Origin: Closterium sp. Naga37s-1
Taxonomy: Eukaryota > Streptophyta > Zygnematophyceae > Desmidiales > Closteriaceae
Length of the DNA: 64,000 nucleotides
Assembly (NCBI GenBank): GCA_947471745.1
Contig: CANJKZ010000537.1
Span: forward strand, 7,501 to 71,500
Direction: 5' to 3'
Shown here: positions 46,134-58,330 of the stretch, piece after piece
Layout: the number at the start of each line of letters is the position of its first letter
How positions within the stretch are numbered: position 1 is the first letter of the stretch
Notes under the pieces: model-generated
Database searches by the model: none
Told to the model about the DNA's origin: nothing
The model's input: the letters and a program-made list of their open reading frames with translations, nothing else
Program-made: the position numbers and the translations under genes

Positions 46134-49100
46134 TCAGGAGTCCAAGCACTGGTCGCCACCGCACGGCACGCGCGGCGTGCACATGCACTGGCCCTTGCAC
46201 TGTGCCTTGAACACGCCCCACTGAGCGGCATCCGTGACCGGATTCGCCAGCATGGAAGCCGTGTCACCACAGACAGCATCGCACGAAGTATCCTCGAAAG
46301 CACAAGGCGACTCGGCCATGAGGTTCCAGTCAGGAGGCGGCCACGTGGGGTAGGAGCAGAAGGTAGAGTTGAGGTCCACAGTGCAACCACCCTGGAAGCT
46401 AGGGTTGGCTTTCAGGCCCGACCGCTTGTAACAGGCCTGCTGGCACGGCGTGCAGGGACCAGGCGTCACAGGCACGGCGCTGTTACACAGGGCCTCGCAG
46501 TACGAAGGGTAGGTGCTGTAATCTGCTCCACAGACCTGTGAGGGGCAGAGAGCCAAGGAGTACCGTATGTGACGCAGAGCAAAGGGTAAGGACTAGCGCT
46601 CATGTATGCATGTGATGCAGGAATGGCAAGCTGGGAAGATAGGTGGGAAGGAAAGTGAGGAAACAGGGTTACGCATGGTGAGATGACGAGCTGAAGAGCA
46701 AGAGAGCGCAAGAGAAGAAGAGAAGGCTGACTGACCATGATGCTGGCGGGGCAGCCGCAGTTGCTCTCCCTGGGCGAGCAGGGCACCACAATGGCGAGCC
46801 CCAGCTTGAGCGCACTGTTGTCACACGGCACGAGCCCATTGGCCTGGCAGATGGCAGGCTCGCCCGCAGTGGTGCCACAGCGCGGGAAGAAGGAGACTGC
46901 GATGCTGGCCAGAGTGTCGTTCTCCACCACCACGTATGGCAGCATCCTTACTGCCTTGGGCAGTGCTGCATTGATGCCGTCGAGAGCAGGGGAGTCGATG
47001 CACACCGGCTGCCCGATCTGCAGCTGCTGTGGCTCGCACTGGTGGGAGGAGAGGTGGAGCAGGGGTGGACAGGTGGAGGGTGGACGGGGATGGAGAAGAT
47101 GAGTGGAGGGTTGTGGGTTAGTGAAAATGCTTCTACAGGAATTTCTGAGAGCAATGGAATGGCTGCAGAGGGGGAGAAAAGAGTGGGAGGGAAGGTGGGG
47201 GTCGCAGTAGGGATATCGCAGACAAAAACAGCTAGGGGTGGTGGTGGAAGGGGCGTTGTGTTGCGTACCCTGATTCCTGGGTTGAGGGCGAGGAAGGCTG
47301 TGGAGGAGATGTTGGCAGCAGCGGCGATGGCCACACAGCTGTCCCCAAGCTGCACCGTGTGACGCACCGTGCACCCAATAGCCTGCACACAGGGCACACG
47401 GAGACATGCGGGATGGGAGACAGCAGCAGGGAGGTTAGGGACATGCGGAATGTGCTCCAGAGATGGAGCATCTGAGCATGGGAGGTTGAATGGTAGAGAA
47501 GCCATGGTGGGTATATGAGGTGACTTACGATGGCGCTTGACATGGGAGAAACGCACACAGTCAGCCCCACTGGCAGCGGGCCAGTGCAGCGCAGCGCAGG
47601 GTTCAACCTGAAGGACGGGAAGAAAAGCAAGACAGGCAAGAGAGAGCTTGTTGGTAATTGCCCGGCTCCATCACAAGCAAGGCGAAAAGACATGACAGTC
47701 ATGGTGATTGCATGGCTGAAGCAAGAAGAGGCGGCACGTACGAGGTGAAGAGAGCGAGTGAGAGGCCGTATGTCTGCCTGACGCTGTTGCAGGTATCCTT
47801 CCCACTGGCCACATAGGTGAGCCCGCACACAGGCCCGGACGAGGCAGGCGCGACAACAGCGGCCTTAGCGCAGAGCTGCTGGCCGGAGTAGAGGCGTGAA
47901 CAGTCCGCCATGGGGTTGAGGGTCTTGAGAGCAGCCGTGGAGATTTTCAGCCTGGTGGCGATGCTGCTGCACGTCTCCCCTGGTGAAACCGTGTATGAGG
48001 CCGCACAGCCTGCTGTGGCGTCCGCTGTGGCGTCTGAGACGGCGAGGATGAGACCTGAAGGCGGATGGAGGAGGAAGGAGCATATGGATGGGTGGAGAGC
48101 GGAGGTGAGGCGGGTGCCATCGAGTGGGTAGCAGAATGAAGCAGGGCTAGGCTGAGCGAGAGGCGGTGAGGGGAGGAAAGGAGAGGAGGGACGAGGAGAG
48201 GCGAGGAGATGAGCGTACCTGCCGGGAGGTCGTTGGTGCAGTCAAGGAAGGGGTTCAGCTGCATCAGAGTAAACTTGTCCAGGCCAAACACGTTGATCAG
48301 CTTCTGACACGTGTCACCCCAGACCGTGGTGTAGGTGGATGCCCCGCCACCAGCAGCGATGGGGACGCAAGTTGTGGCGCCGCTTGCAGCGGCTCCGATC
48401 ATGTAGCCCTGTGTGGTCGCATGGCACAGGGGGATACGTGATTTCTTAGGATTCAGAAGAACGGACGCATCACGGCGGAGCGATAATGCACGAGAGAGAG
48501 GGAGAGGGGGGGTCGAGGGGAGGAGCAAGCAAAGCAACACAGAAAAAGCAGGTGAGAACAAAATCGGGGAAACAGAGAAAACATGGAAGATTCTAGCAAT
48601 ACGTTCCACTGCTACTCTAACACCCCCCCCCCCCACTAACCACTAGCCCCTGCGCACTGCCCTGCGCTTACCGCGTCGCACTGGCACGTGTATCCGCCTG
48701 TCTTCACGTCCGCGCACGTGCCCGCGCCGCAGGGGTCCAGCGCCCCCGCGCTGCACCTCTTGGTGGGCACGCAAGTGCTCGTCGGCGCGTCCAAGACCTC
48801 CACGAATCCCGCGGGGCACGTGCAGCGCGCAAACCCGCTGCGGCTCTTGGCGCATTTCCCGCCGCCGCACGGGTTGATGGGCGACGCGCACGGGGCGGCG
48901 TTGGCGGCGGGCTTCCATCCCGCCTCCCAGTACGGCGGCTCCGACGCGGCCTGCCCCGACGCGGCGAGCGGACCCACGGGGAAGTTGGTGGCGGGGGGAC
49001 TGTCGGGGTAGTAGACCGGGTAGATGGGCGCGATTCTGGGGCGCGCGCGGGGTGGGGAGGTGAAGGGAAGATGGGGGAGGGAGGAGGGGGGAGTGGAGAA

Positions 49101-51247
49101 GGGAGTGGGATGAGAGGTTGATATGGGCGAGTGATTCGTCGAGTTACGGAATGGAATGCGAGGAGCACGCGCGGTGGAAGAGTGCGAGGGCGAAGACAGG
49201 TGTGCAAGCGCGCGCGCGCGGCGGAAGGACGTACTGGTTGATGCCGCACTTCCCGGCGCCGGGCCTAATGGCGAGCTTCATGAAGCCCTGCTCGCCCCAC
49301 GCGTCGCCCCAGCTGTTCTTGACGAGCCAGTACGCGCCGTTGACCGGGTCAGCGCCGTAGCCCACGATCAGCACGGCGTGGTCAACGTCCGTGCCGCACC
49401 CGCCGTTGTAGAAGCCGCCCGTGTAGGCCTGCAAGGGGAGCGCGCGGGAATAGGTGGGCGGGGGAAAAGGGGGGGGGGGGGGGGGAGGAGGGGAACAGGT
49501 AGGATGGGTCACGCGGTCAAGGGAGAGGAGGCGCGGGGCAATGGAGAAAGGAGGCGGACGGAGGGAAGGGGCACGTGGCGTCCGCAAAACAGCAGGCAGT
49601 GCGGGAACAGTGCGGGAACAGTGCGGGAGCAGTGCGGAAGCCGTGCGGAAGCCGTGCGGAGATTGCGCGCGCTAGGCGGCGTACCTTGAAGTCGGGGCTG
49701 GAGGCGGAGAGGAACGCGACGATGGGCTGCTGGCTAACGGCCTTCCGCATCGCGTCCACGTCGAACGCCGGCACGCGCTCCCACCCGGTAATCTGCGCAC
49801 ACAGGCGACAGGACGGCAGGACGGCAGGGCAGCAGGCGCAGAATAGCATGGCGGGAGCAGCACGCACATGGGAAGCCATGGTGAGGAGGTGTGTGAGAAG
49901 AGGCACTGGTGAGGCAGCGCGGATGTGGTCGACTCCAGGTAAGGAAGAGGGAGGCACAACCAGACGGCTTTCGTAACTGCCGGGAAGATACTAGGGCGAC
50001 GCGGGCAATGATGCTCTACCAGGACGGCTATCTCTGCGCCTTGCTCGTCCGCACACGATTCTCCCGCGCACGAGTTGCCAGCGCACCAACCTTGGCTTCC
50101 GCGGCATCGGCCGCAACAGCGTCGCACGTTGCAGCCGTGCTGCCCGCGGCGTCGCCGCCCGTCACGCCCTTCCCGTATAACGCGTACGAGAGCGCCCACT
50201 CCGTCCATCCGCCGTCGCAGCACGCAGCTTGCCCGGGCGACGCGCACGTGCAGAGGCGAGAAGCGTCGAGCTGCGGCGCAGAGGGCGCGGCGGTGACGAT
50301 AGCCCACATGGAAGCGATGGCGTCCGCTGCTGCTACCGCCCAGCTGCTTGCACACTGGCACATGGCACACGGAACACGGGCGGGGGAAAGGGGCGGACAT
50401 GTGGGATGGGGAGAAACGGGAGAGATTAAGAGGGTTACATGCCAGGCCGTCGGTGCGTAATACGAATGCAGCTGAAAGGCAGTCTGACAACCCCCAGAAA
50501 CAACGGGATAACGATAACGAACAACGCACCCGCCTTGCTGCCCGGACCCCATCTTCTTATCATTCGTCGCACCTGGCCCTGCTCTGTGACGTTCGTGAGG
50601 GCGTTAGTCATGCGCCAGTCCACCCAGTCGCGCGCCTTCACGCTCGCGAACCGGAATGCTTCAGTGCCGTTGATGTCCGCGGGAGACGGGCCGGCAGTGA
50701 GTCCGCGCGGCGTCAGCCCGAGAGATGCAACCACGACAACGCCTGTTCCGTCGCCGCCAGCGGCGCCGCCGCCCGCGCTACCGTCGTCGACGAGCGACCG
50801 ACGCGTGGGTGCGTACGGATCGTCTGTCTCCTGGTCAACATAGGCTGGTTCCACGGAAACAGGCGCGTTGAGAGGCGAGTCGGCGCGAGACAGCAGGTTC
50901 GCAAGTAGCTCCTTCTTCTCCTCCTCCGATAGCGTCTCCGGATCCCACGCAAGGCCTGCGTCGTCGGCAGGCTGCGCGACTGGAAGGACGGCGCGCCACG
51001 AGTTTAGGAGCGAGGACCACTGGCTGACTGGTTGAGGCTGCGACGGTTCGGATTTGGGCAGCGAGCCCCATTGCAGACGGTCCTCTGCGAGATGCCGCCA
51101 TACGGATGATTCGAACGTACTAGGTTGCGGGGGATCCGCCTCGCTGCTTTCGCCGTCTGCTTGAGCTACGGAAACGGAAATGGCGAGCCATGAAATCAAC
51201 AAGAGAAGAGGTAACAACGTAGATTGTCGTCTGAAAGCATGAGCCAT
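46134..51247 (-). CDS. secreted papain-fold protein (Cys to Ser) with EGF-like, LysM x5 and Kazal-like modules, 11 exons
   Basis: Exons on the reverse strand: 51247-50573, 50354-50091, 49792-49685, 49428-49235, 49035-48672, 48408-48219, 48054-47742, 47607-47529, 47382-47269, 47038-46736, 46535-46134. They total 3006 nt, or 1001 residues, with GT-AG introns. A signal peptide (about 1-28) is followed by a Ser/Pro/Ala-rich stretch without a recognisable I29 propeptide, then a C1A peptidase fold (about 208-425): DWVDWR, Q223, the segment QCASSWAV with Ser229 where papain has Cys25, His366 (VDHAV) and Asn387 (KNSWG). Two EGF-like modules (about 445-535), five LysM modules (starting near 555, 615, 675, 730 and 790) and a Kazal-like motif (about 856-885, ending VCGADYSTYPSYC) precede a Cys-rich tail. 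LysM suggests binding of chitin- or peptidoglycan-like glycans in the wall. Whether it is a serine-type protease or inactive is open. Confidence 0.88.
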
Positions 51248-52700
51248 GGTAAGGCTGAGAACAGGATCTGGATGCAGAGCAACGTTATGGGGGACAAAAC
51301 TAGAAGAACTAAGACTTGAACAACACGATGTATCCAAAGAGAAGAGGGTGCAGAATGACAGCTAACAACTGCAGGAAACGATGTCCCCTTTGAAAAAACA
51401 GGGAGGGGGGGTAGGTGAGCGTTATTGTAGTGGGTGGGAGGAGGGGCCTTGTGGTCGGAACGGGTGTCTGGGGTTCGAGTAGGTGAAGAGAAAGCTCCAG
51501 AACTGCTGAGGGTTAGCGCGGTGGGTGTGGTGTGTGGGGACAGAATCACTGTTCGTAGGCTTGAGGAAGGTCTGCCTGCCTGGGGTGAGGTGGAGGGGAC
51601 AAAAAAAGTACAAAGGCACAACAAACGGCCGCCAGACAAACAAAACAACTCCATGCCCTGTCATTTGTCGGTTACTTCTACGTCTCATCAGCCATAGTCC
51701 ATCATGCCCTGTTCGCAAAAAACGATTGTTACTTAGTGAGAACAGGGGAAGTTATCAGTCTCAGAGGAATTCTTCGTAGGAACAACGTGTTCGATTGCTT
51801 CCGAAGGGCCACCGGCAAGTTTTCTGTTTTGTGCCAGCCTGTACAGACTGTTGTTATTTACTGTTCTCTACGGCATGTCGGGTGGCACGCGTGGATGGTC
51901 AGGTTCCGCCGATACCCCAGGTGTTGCAAGCAAAATATTTTTCCCTTTTATCCTTGCAGTTACTTGCCCACTTGACTCTTGAAACAGGTTTTGCGCTGTC
52001 TGATCAGAGGTACTGTATTACGCTGAAGCTGGTCAACTTGATGCTCACTCCGAAGTGCTAAACATGTGATAATTTGGAAAGATGCACTGATAAGAACAGC
52101 TCTGAAAATTGACACCTAGAAAGAACCCACAAGTCAGGCTCATGAATATGTGTTGTGAACAAATACATTTTACTAGCAGTCGAATTTCTGGAGTGCCCGG
52201 AAAGGTGTGGAAGGTGATGCGTGGGTACCCGTCACATGTGTTGCGGACAAGTCTGACAGGCACCATGTGGTTCGCATCCTCGTTTTCTGTGATTCGGATC
52301 AAGGCGATCTCCTCAGCGAGTTCAGCATCCTTCTTTACTTGAAGTAATACAGGCTAAAATTGTGAACTCAAATACCACATTTTCAAATACAGGCCTTATT
52401 TAATCAGTGTAAATTACCCTTGTACACTGATTATCAGGATATATTTGATGGTCGCAAATTTGGCCCAGGGCTATTTTAGAATAGGTTATCCCTTATATGT
52501 TAGGGTAGGTATGCAAGCCACACTTTTGGCTCGGTGACACAATACTCTTAACGAGTTTTACCCTGAACAGCGTCCAGGGCAAGGCTGACGTTTCTAATTT
52601 AGCGACCCTAATTTATTGGAATGTCATTGTTTATAATAAGTTGAAAGAGAACAAGACGATTAAGGTAGCATTACAAGGGAAATATATAGCATTCCTAGCT
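51248..52700. other. intergenic region upstream of the LysM gene
   Basis: This should contain the promoter and 5' UTR of the reverse-strand LysM gene. No coding exon was recognised on either strand. A perfect 11-bp inverted repeat is noted at 52401-52433. The stretch beyond about 52.6 kb grades into the LTR of copia element H, whose outer edge was not found. Confidence 0.55.
52401..52433. repeat. 11-bp perfect inverted repeat
   Basis: TAATCAGTGTA at 52401-52411 is repeated inverted as TACACTGATTA at 52423-52433 around an 11-nt loop. It could be a hairpin or the remains of a small palindromic element. No gene end lies next to it. Confidence 0.6.
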
Positions 52701-52899
52701 AGCCATGTACTCTGAGCGGTACATTCCCTTATTAATTGTTTTGCATTGCTACTTTTATCGCGACAATTGCGATACTCGACATTTACCATGTTGCAGCGTG
52801 TAACCTCCGATAACAGTTGCAGGGTGGTCAACAGTCGCGACCATTGATTTTCCTGCGACTGCTGGCCTTTGGGTGGATGTTGACCTTCACGTGCTCTAT

Positions 52900-53000
52900 A
52901 CAAGCTAACAGGTACTGGTACAAGCGCGCTGCTTCGTTATGAAGCGGTGCACTAAGGAGAACCTTCGGGGATGTTATAATAACCCTTGGTTATTCCAACA
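52900..53000 (-). repeat. inner part of the 3' LTR of copia element H
   Basis: On the reverse strand the LTR begins TGTTGGAATAACC directly after the GAAGGGGAG polypurine tract, a start common in plant copia elements. Its outer edge was not found, so the left coordinate is only a lower bound on its size. Confidence 0.6.
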
Positions 53001-56000
53001 CTCCCCTTCATTCCTGAAGGTGAGCCACGTGGGATTTCTTCGAGACCCCGCAGAGGTTGGCACAGTGCTGAAACTTCTGACGTGGCAACTTCTTCGTAAA
53101 AAAATCCACTGCCATGTCACCGGCTGGGCAATAGGTCAGCTTGACCTTTCCTTTGTCGATCTTGTCTTTGACGAAGAAGTAACGGAGTGCGATGTGCTTC
53201 GTGCGATTCACGAAGCCGGGCTTGTTTGCGATCTTTATCGCGCTTTGGTTGTCGCAGAGTAACTTGAAGTGCTCGTTCATCGTCACTTTCGCTTCCTGCA
53301 GGAGCTCCATCAGGTACAGTCCTTCGCGAACAGCTGCGCTGGCGGCAATGAATTCGGCTTCGGCTGACGAAAGAGCAATCAACTCCTGCTTCTGGGAGTT
53401 CCATGAAATGAGCCCAGCAGGCTCGAGCTAAAATACAAAGCCTGCGCGAGAGCGTCTGTTGTCAGCATCCCCGCATGGTCCGCGTCCACATAGCCTCGTA
53501 GCTGAAGAGTAGCCGTTAAGTTAGCTGTGTAGGTGAGCCCGACGTCGGGAGTAGAGATAAGGTATTGAAGTGCTCGCCATAGATCTAGCGTATTCTCCCC
53601 TACAGGTCGGCGCAGGTACTGTGCGAGCTGGCTTGCGACGTAGAAGAGATCCGGTCGGCACTTGAAGGCGGCAAACATGAGACAGCCAAGTTGCTGTTGG
53701 TAGAGACGGTGGTCGTTGATGGAGAGCGGCGTGGTGCCTGGTTCGTGATTAGGAGGCGTGCGGAAGGGAGTAGTGAGGTTGATCGGTGCGATCTGCGAAT
53801 TTCTTCGCGAGCGTTTCGGCGTATTTTGCGGCCGAGAGGTGGATGGAGGTAGCTGACTGAGTGATGTTCAATCCAAGAAACTGAGTGACGTCGTGATTGA
53901 TAGTCACTTAGAGTTTCTCCTTGATTTCCTCTTCAAAACGGTCGAGGAGTTCCGTGTCGTCGTCGGTGTAGAGCAGGTCGTCCACGTAGGCGACGAGGAG
54001 AATGAATTTCTCGTGTGATTCCTTCCGGTACATTCCTTGGTCGTGTGGCAGCTGAGTGAAGCCGAGCTCGATGAGGACGGAGTGTAAGTACTGTTGCCAC
54101 AGACGAGGAGCTTGCTTGATGCCGCAGAGGGACTTTTGTAGGAGGCAGACGGCGGAGCTGTCTTCTTCGAAGGCGTGCTGCTGCTCAACGAAGATTATGG
54201 CGTCGACGATCGCGTAGAGGAAGGTGTTGGAGACGTCGATTTGGCGGAGCCGGTGTTGCGTGATGGCGGCGATGCATATGAGAATTCTCACTGAGGTATG
54301 TCGTCCGACTGGCGCGAAGGTTTGATTGTAATCCACCAAATGCGTTTGCTTGAAGCCGCATACCAACCATCTTGGCTTGTACTTGTCGAATTACCCATCC
54401 GCGAGTGTTTTAATCCGGAAGACCCATTTTCCGCTTAATATTTTTCTCCCCTTCGCAGATGAACGGGGAACCAGCTTCTAGGTCCCGCGGCGCTTTAGTG
54501 CTGCTACTTCGGCGGCCATGGCTGCTTTCCATTTCTCGCTGTCGGGGCCTTGCAAGGCTTGGCGCACGGTGGTGGACTCCTTGGGTGAGAGTTGGTGAAC
54601 TGCTACTGCGAGCCCAAGGACGCGAAGACCGGTTTCGTTGGTGGTGGTGTAAGCGAGGTGATCGAACTCGTGCATACTGGTAAGTTCGACGACGTCGTCG
54701 TCGCTGTCGTTGCCGTTGCGAATCATGTCTTGCGAGGGATTCGGTGGTGGTAACTCGGCATCTGGAATTTGGCGCGTGATGCTGTTGATTTGTGGGCTTC
54801 GCGATTTGTATCATCAAGGTCAAATTGTGAGACAGGTATGAATGTTGGAGTTTGGAACGGGCTTGTAAGGGGGATGTTTGGATAATGTTCGTTGCCCCGA
54901 ACATCCGCTGCATCGTCCGCCACGTCAGCTTTGTCTTGTGCGGCGGCGATGCTGCTTGTACAGTGGCAGTGGCGATGCTGCTGATTGTATCTTGACGGTT
55001 TCCGGTGCCTCGTCAGCTTCGCGATGCTGCTTGTACAGTGGCAGCATTAGCTTCTCGTAGAAGATACAATCACGTGATTTCGTCACTCCGTGTATCGCGT
55101 AGTCCAGCACGATCCAAGCCTTGAACTCCTTTGAAATCCCGAGGTGAATGCCCCAGCGTGCCCGGTCAGTAAAATTTCCGGTTCGTGCCGTGTGAGGTCT
55201 GTACTGTACCATGCAGCCAAACACTCGGAGCAGACGCGTATCAGCTTTTCTGCCCGTCCATGCCTTGTATGGTGAGGTGTTCTCTTTGAGGCTGCGTGAT
55301 GACAGCAAGTTGTGCAGTCGAACGACATGGTTCATTGCAAACGGCCAGAACCTGGCTGGGATGGCAGACTGCTTCATGAGGGCTCTCATCCTCGTGGCGA
55401 GCCACCTGTTTGTCCTTTCTGCTACTCATTGCTGCTCGTGTGCATATGGCAAGGACACCAGGTGCTCAATCCCTTTCTTGGCGTAGAGCTCCTTGAACTC
55501 GTTGGAGAAGTACTCCAAACCCCCGTCTGTCTCGAAGCTTTTCAGCTTCAGTCCTGACTGACGTTCAGCGCGTTTCAGCCAGGTCACAAAGCAGACGAAG
55601 GCGCGTGAACGGTAGTCGTTGATGGCTCAGACGTAACGCGTGCTGGCGTCGATGAACGTCATGGTGTTATGCTCGCCGTCGAGCCCTTCTTGGCTTAGAA
55701 TCATGAAGTCGCTGTAGACCTTCTCGAGCGGCTCGTATCGCTCATAGCCTGGAGGTAAGTCGGAGAATGGCTTGTGAGCGAGTGATGCGGTGGGGCAGAT
55801 ATTGCATGGTGGGTCTTCTGATGTAACTTTGAGTGTGTCACCGCCAGGTAGGAGCGTCCGCTTGTATCGAAGAGTTCGGCGGCGATTGAGTTTTTAAGAG
55901 TAGCGTGTGAGGGATGCCCGAGCCGTTGGCGCCAAATGCCGGAAGTGGCGCGATAACCACCCGTCCTTTTATAATATCTGTTTCTCTGCTCTTCTTCTTG

Positions 56001-56619
56001 CTGTGATGTTGCAGGCCCCGAGTCGGCTGCTGCTCGCACGCCCGCTGCGAAGGCTTGGGTGGACACTTTTTCGAGACCAGCTTTGGGAATGCCGATGACG
56101 TCGTTTGTGTCGACGACGTGAATTGAGTCGTCGGTGACGGGTAGAAGTTGTTGAGGCGATGTCGCTTCTGGCCACTCGGAGGCGGGGAGTCCCTCCATCG
56201 GAATCCGGTGGTAAAGGTACTCGTTGCCGGTGACTGGGATTAGTTGTGGTCCTTCTTCTGCCGGCGGCGACACCTCGATAGCTTCAGGTAACTCTGCTGC
56301 TTCTCCGAATTCATACACCATGCCTTTTGACTCTTCTTCTTCTTCTTCTTCTTCGTCTTCTTCTTCTTGTGGTGGCTCGTAGGGATACTGATCCGGAAGA
56401 GGGGGTCCACCCCAGCTGGTGCCACGTGTCGCCTAGTTTGGGTCTACTTCTGCAACAGTCGGGAAGAAGTCTCGGTGCTTCGGGATAAGGACCTGAAGGT
56501 CCCCAGCCTCCTTAGGGATTCGTCGCTCCCCATCCGCCTTCAGCTGGGACTCCTGGCGGAAGTGTCGGCAGGCCCCATCCGCCTGCAGTTGCTAGCGGAG
56601 CCTCGACCTGTCCCCATGC

Positions 56620-56856
56620 TGTCAGAATTATATTCTTATACCTGCATGTAGTTCTAGCTGTAGTGTAGATATTAACTTTATAGGTGGTGCACCTCTTTGT
56701 TTGCTATATGTACCCTAGTGCTATAGTGAACATTCATTCCCCTCTCATTTCTCGACTCTCTCTCCTTGGCACAACTCTCTCGACTCCCCTTGGCCTAGGC
56801 TACTAAGCCTAGGCCCTCACTTAAACCTAGACTCCACTAGTACTACTATCTTGACA
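56620..56856 (+). repeat. family-E LTR (plus strand), 5' LTR of element G
   Basis: A 237-bp LTR from TGTCAGAATT to ATCTTGACA. It is the reverse-strand counterpart of the 242-bp LTR at 61660-61901. Confidence 0.88.
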
Positions 56857-58330
56857 TGGTATTCTGAGCAGGTTCCCTTCGTGGGAACGTTTTTTTTTTA
56901 GGGCCCACCACTGAAATTGTCTTACCTGCCCGAAGCGCGCTGTCGCGCCTGCCTCTCCTGCGCTGTCGAGCGCCCTGCCCTGCTGTCGCGCTAGTTGCGA
57001 CCCTGCCTGAGCCGCCCGTCGCGGCCCTGCCTTGTCGCCGCTCGTCGCGACCTAATCCGCCGCCCGTCGCGGCCCTGCTTTCCCGCCTGTCGCGGCCCTG
57101 CTTTGCCGCCCGTCGCGGCCCTCTCCTGCCGCCCTACGTCGCGGCCCTGCCCTGCCGCCCCAAGTCGCGGCCCCTGACCTGCAGCCACCGTCGCGGCCCC
57201 GCTGTCGCGCCCTGCACTGCAGCCGCCGCCGCGCCTGCAGCGCCTGTCGCGGCCCTGCCTTGCCGCTGACGCACATGCAGCCGCCGTCGCGGCCTCATCG
57301 TCGCGGCCTCACCGTCGCGGCCCTGCCCTGCAGCCGCCACAGTCGCGGCCCTGCTCTACCGCCGCCCAGTCGCGGCCCTGACCTAATCGCCAGCTGCGGC
57401 CCTGCCCTGCACCCGCCCCTGGTAAGCACCCGCGCCGCCCAGCCGAGCCGCGTCGCTCAGCCGAGCCGCGCCGCCCTGCCGAGCCGCGCCGCCTAGCCGA
57501 GCCGCGCCGCCCAGCCGAGCCGCGCCGCCCAGCCGAGCCGAGCCGCCCAGTGTAGCCGCACCGCCCTACCGAGCCGCGCCGCCCTACTGAGCCGCACTGC
57601 CCTGCCCCTGCTGCTTCTGCTGCTACTGCTGCTTCTGCTGCTACTGCTGCTTCTGCCGCTATGGCTAGTCCTACTGTTCTTACCTTTGATGCTGAGGGAC
57701 GTGCTGTTGACTTCGAGGTTTGGGTAGACGACCTACAGCTGTTTCTCCAGTGCGACTCCAAGGATGGAGTCTCTCTGTTCGATCACACGTCCGGTGTCTC
57801 TCCTGCACCTGCTGCCACTGCTGACAGTACGGTTCGCTCGCAGTGGACTACTCGTGACGCTGTTGCTCGTCTTGCTGTTCGTAGTCACCTGCCGTCTGCT
57901 GAGCGCGCGCACTTTGGCCAGTACAAGACTGCAAAGTCTTTGTATGACGCTGTTGTCGCACGCTACTCCTCCCCTGCCACTGCTGCTCTCAGCCGCCTCA
58001 TGCTGCCGTACCTGTTCCCTGACCTTGCTGCCTTTGCCACAGTCGCTGACCTCATTACTCACCTCCGCACTAGTGACACCCGCTACCGCGCTGCGCTTCC
58101 CACTGAGTTCTGTGCCAAGAATCCCCCCCCCATGTACATCACTCTCTACTACCTAGTCACCCGTCTCCCTGACTCTCTCTCTCTTCAGTCAGGGACCACT
58201 TTCTCTCCCTTTGCCCCACTGAGCTCACCGTCAACCTGCTTGAGGAGCGCCTTACTGCAGCAGAGAAGAGAATTGTTGCTGTAGGTGCTTCTCGCGGCGA
58301 CCCTCGCGCCCCTTTCTTTGAGGGGTGCTC
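56620..58330 (+). mobile_element. 5' part of Ty1/copia element G
   Basis: A plus-strand LTR of family E (56620-56856) is followed by a TGGTATTCTGAGCAGG primer-binding site. A GC-rich leader of repeated GTCGCGGCCCTGCC-like words runs to about 57.6 kb. The gag N-terminal and capsid region starts with MASPTVLTFDAEGR-like sequence at 57661. It stops near 58.33 kb where sequence of element H begins. Only the 5' part is present here, so it is broken. Confidence 0.85.

Noticed and set aside
46669-47828. Extra exons in long frames through the introns of the LysM gene
   Set aside because: These frames read through clear donor and acceptor sites; the spliced chain keeps LysM spacing and Cys pattern.
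51248-51337. Upstream in-frame start for the LysM protein
   Set aside because: Starting at 51337 would put about 30 polar residues before the hydrophobic core; the start at 51247 gives a normal signal peptide.
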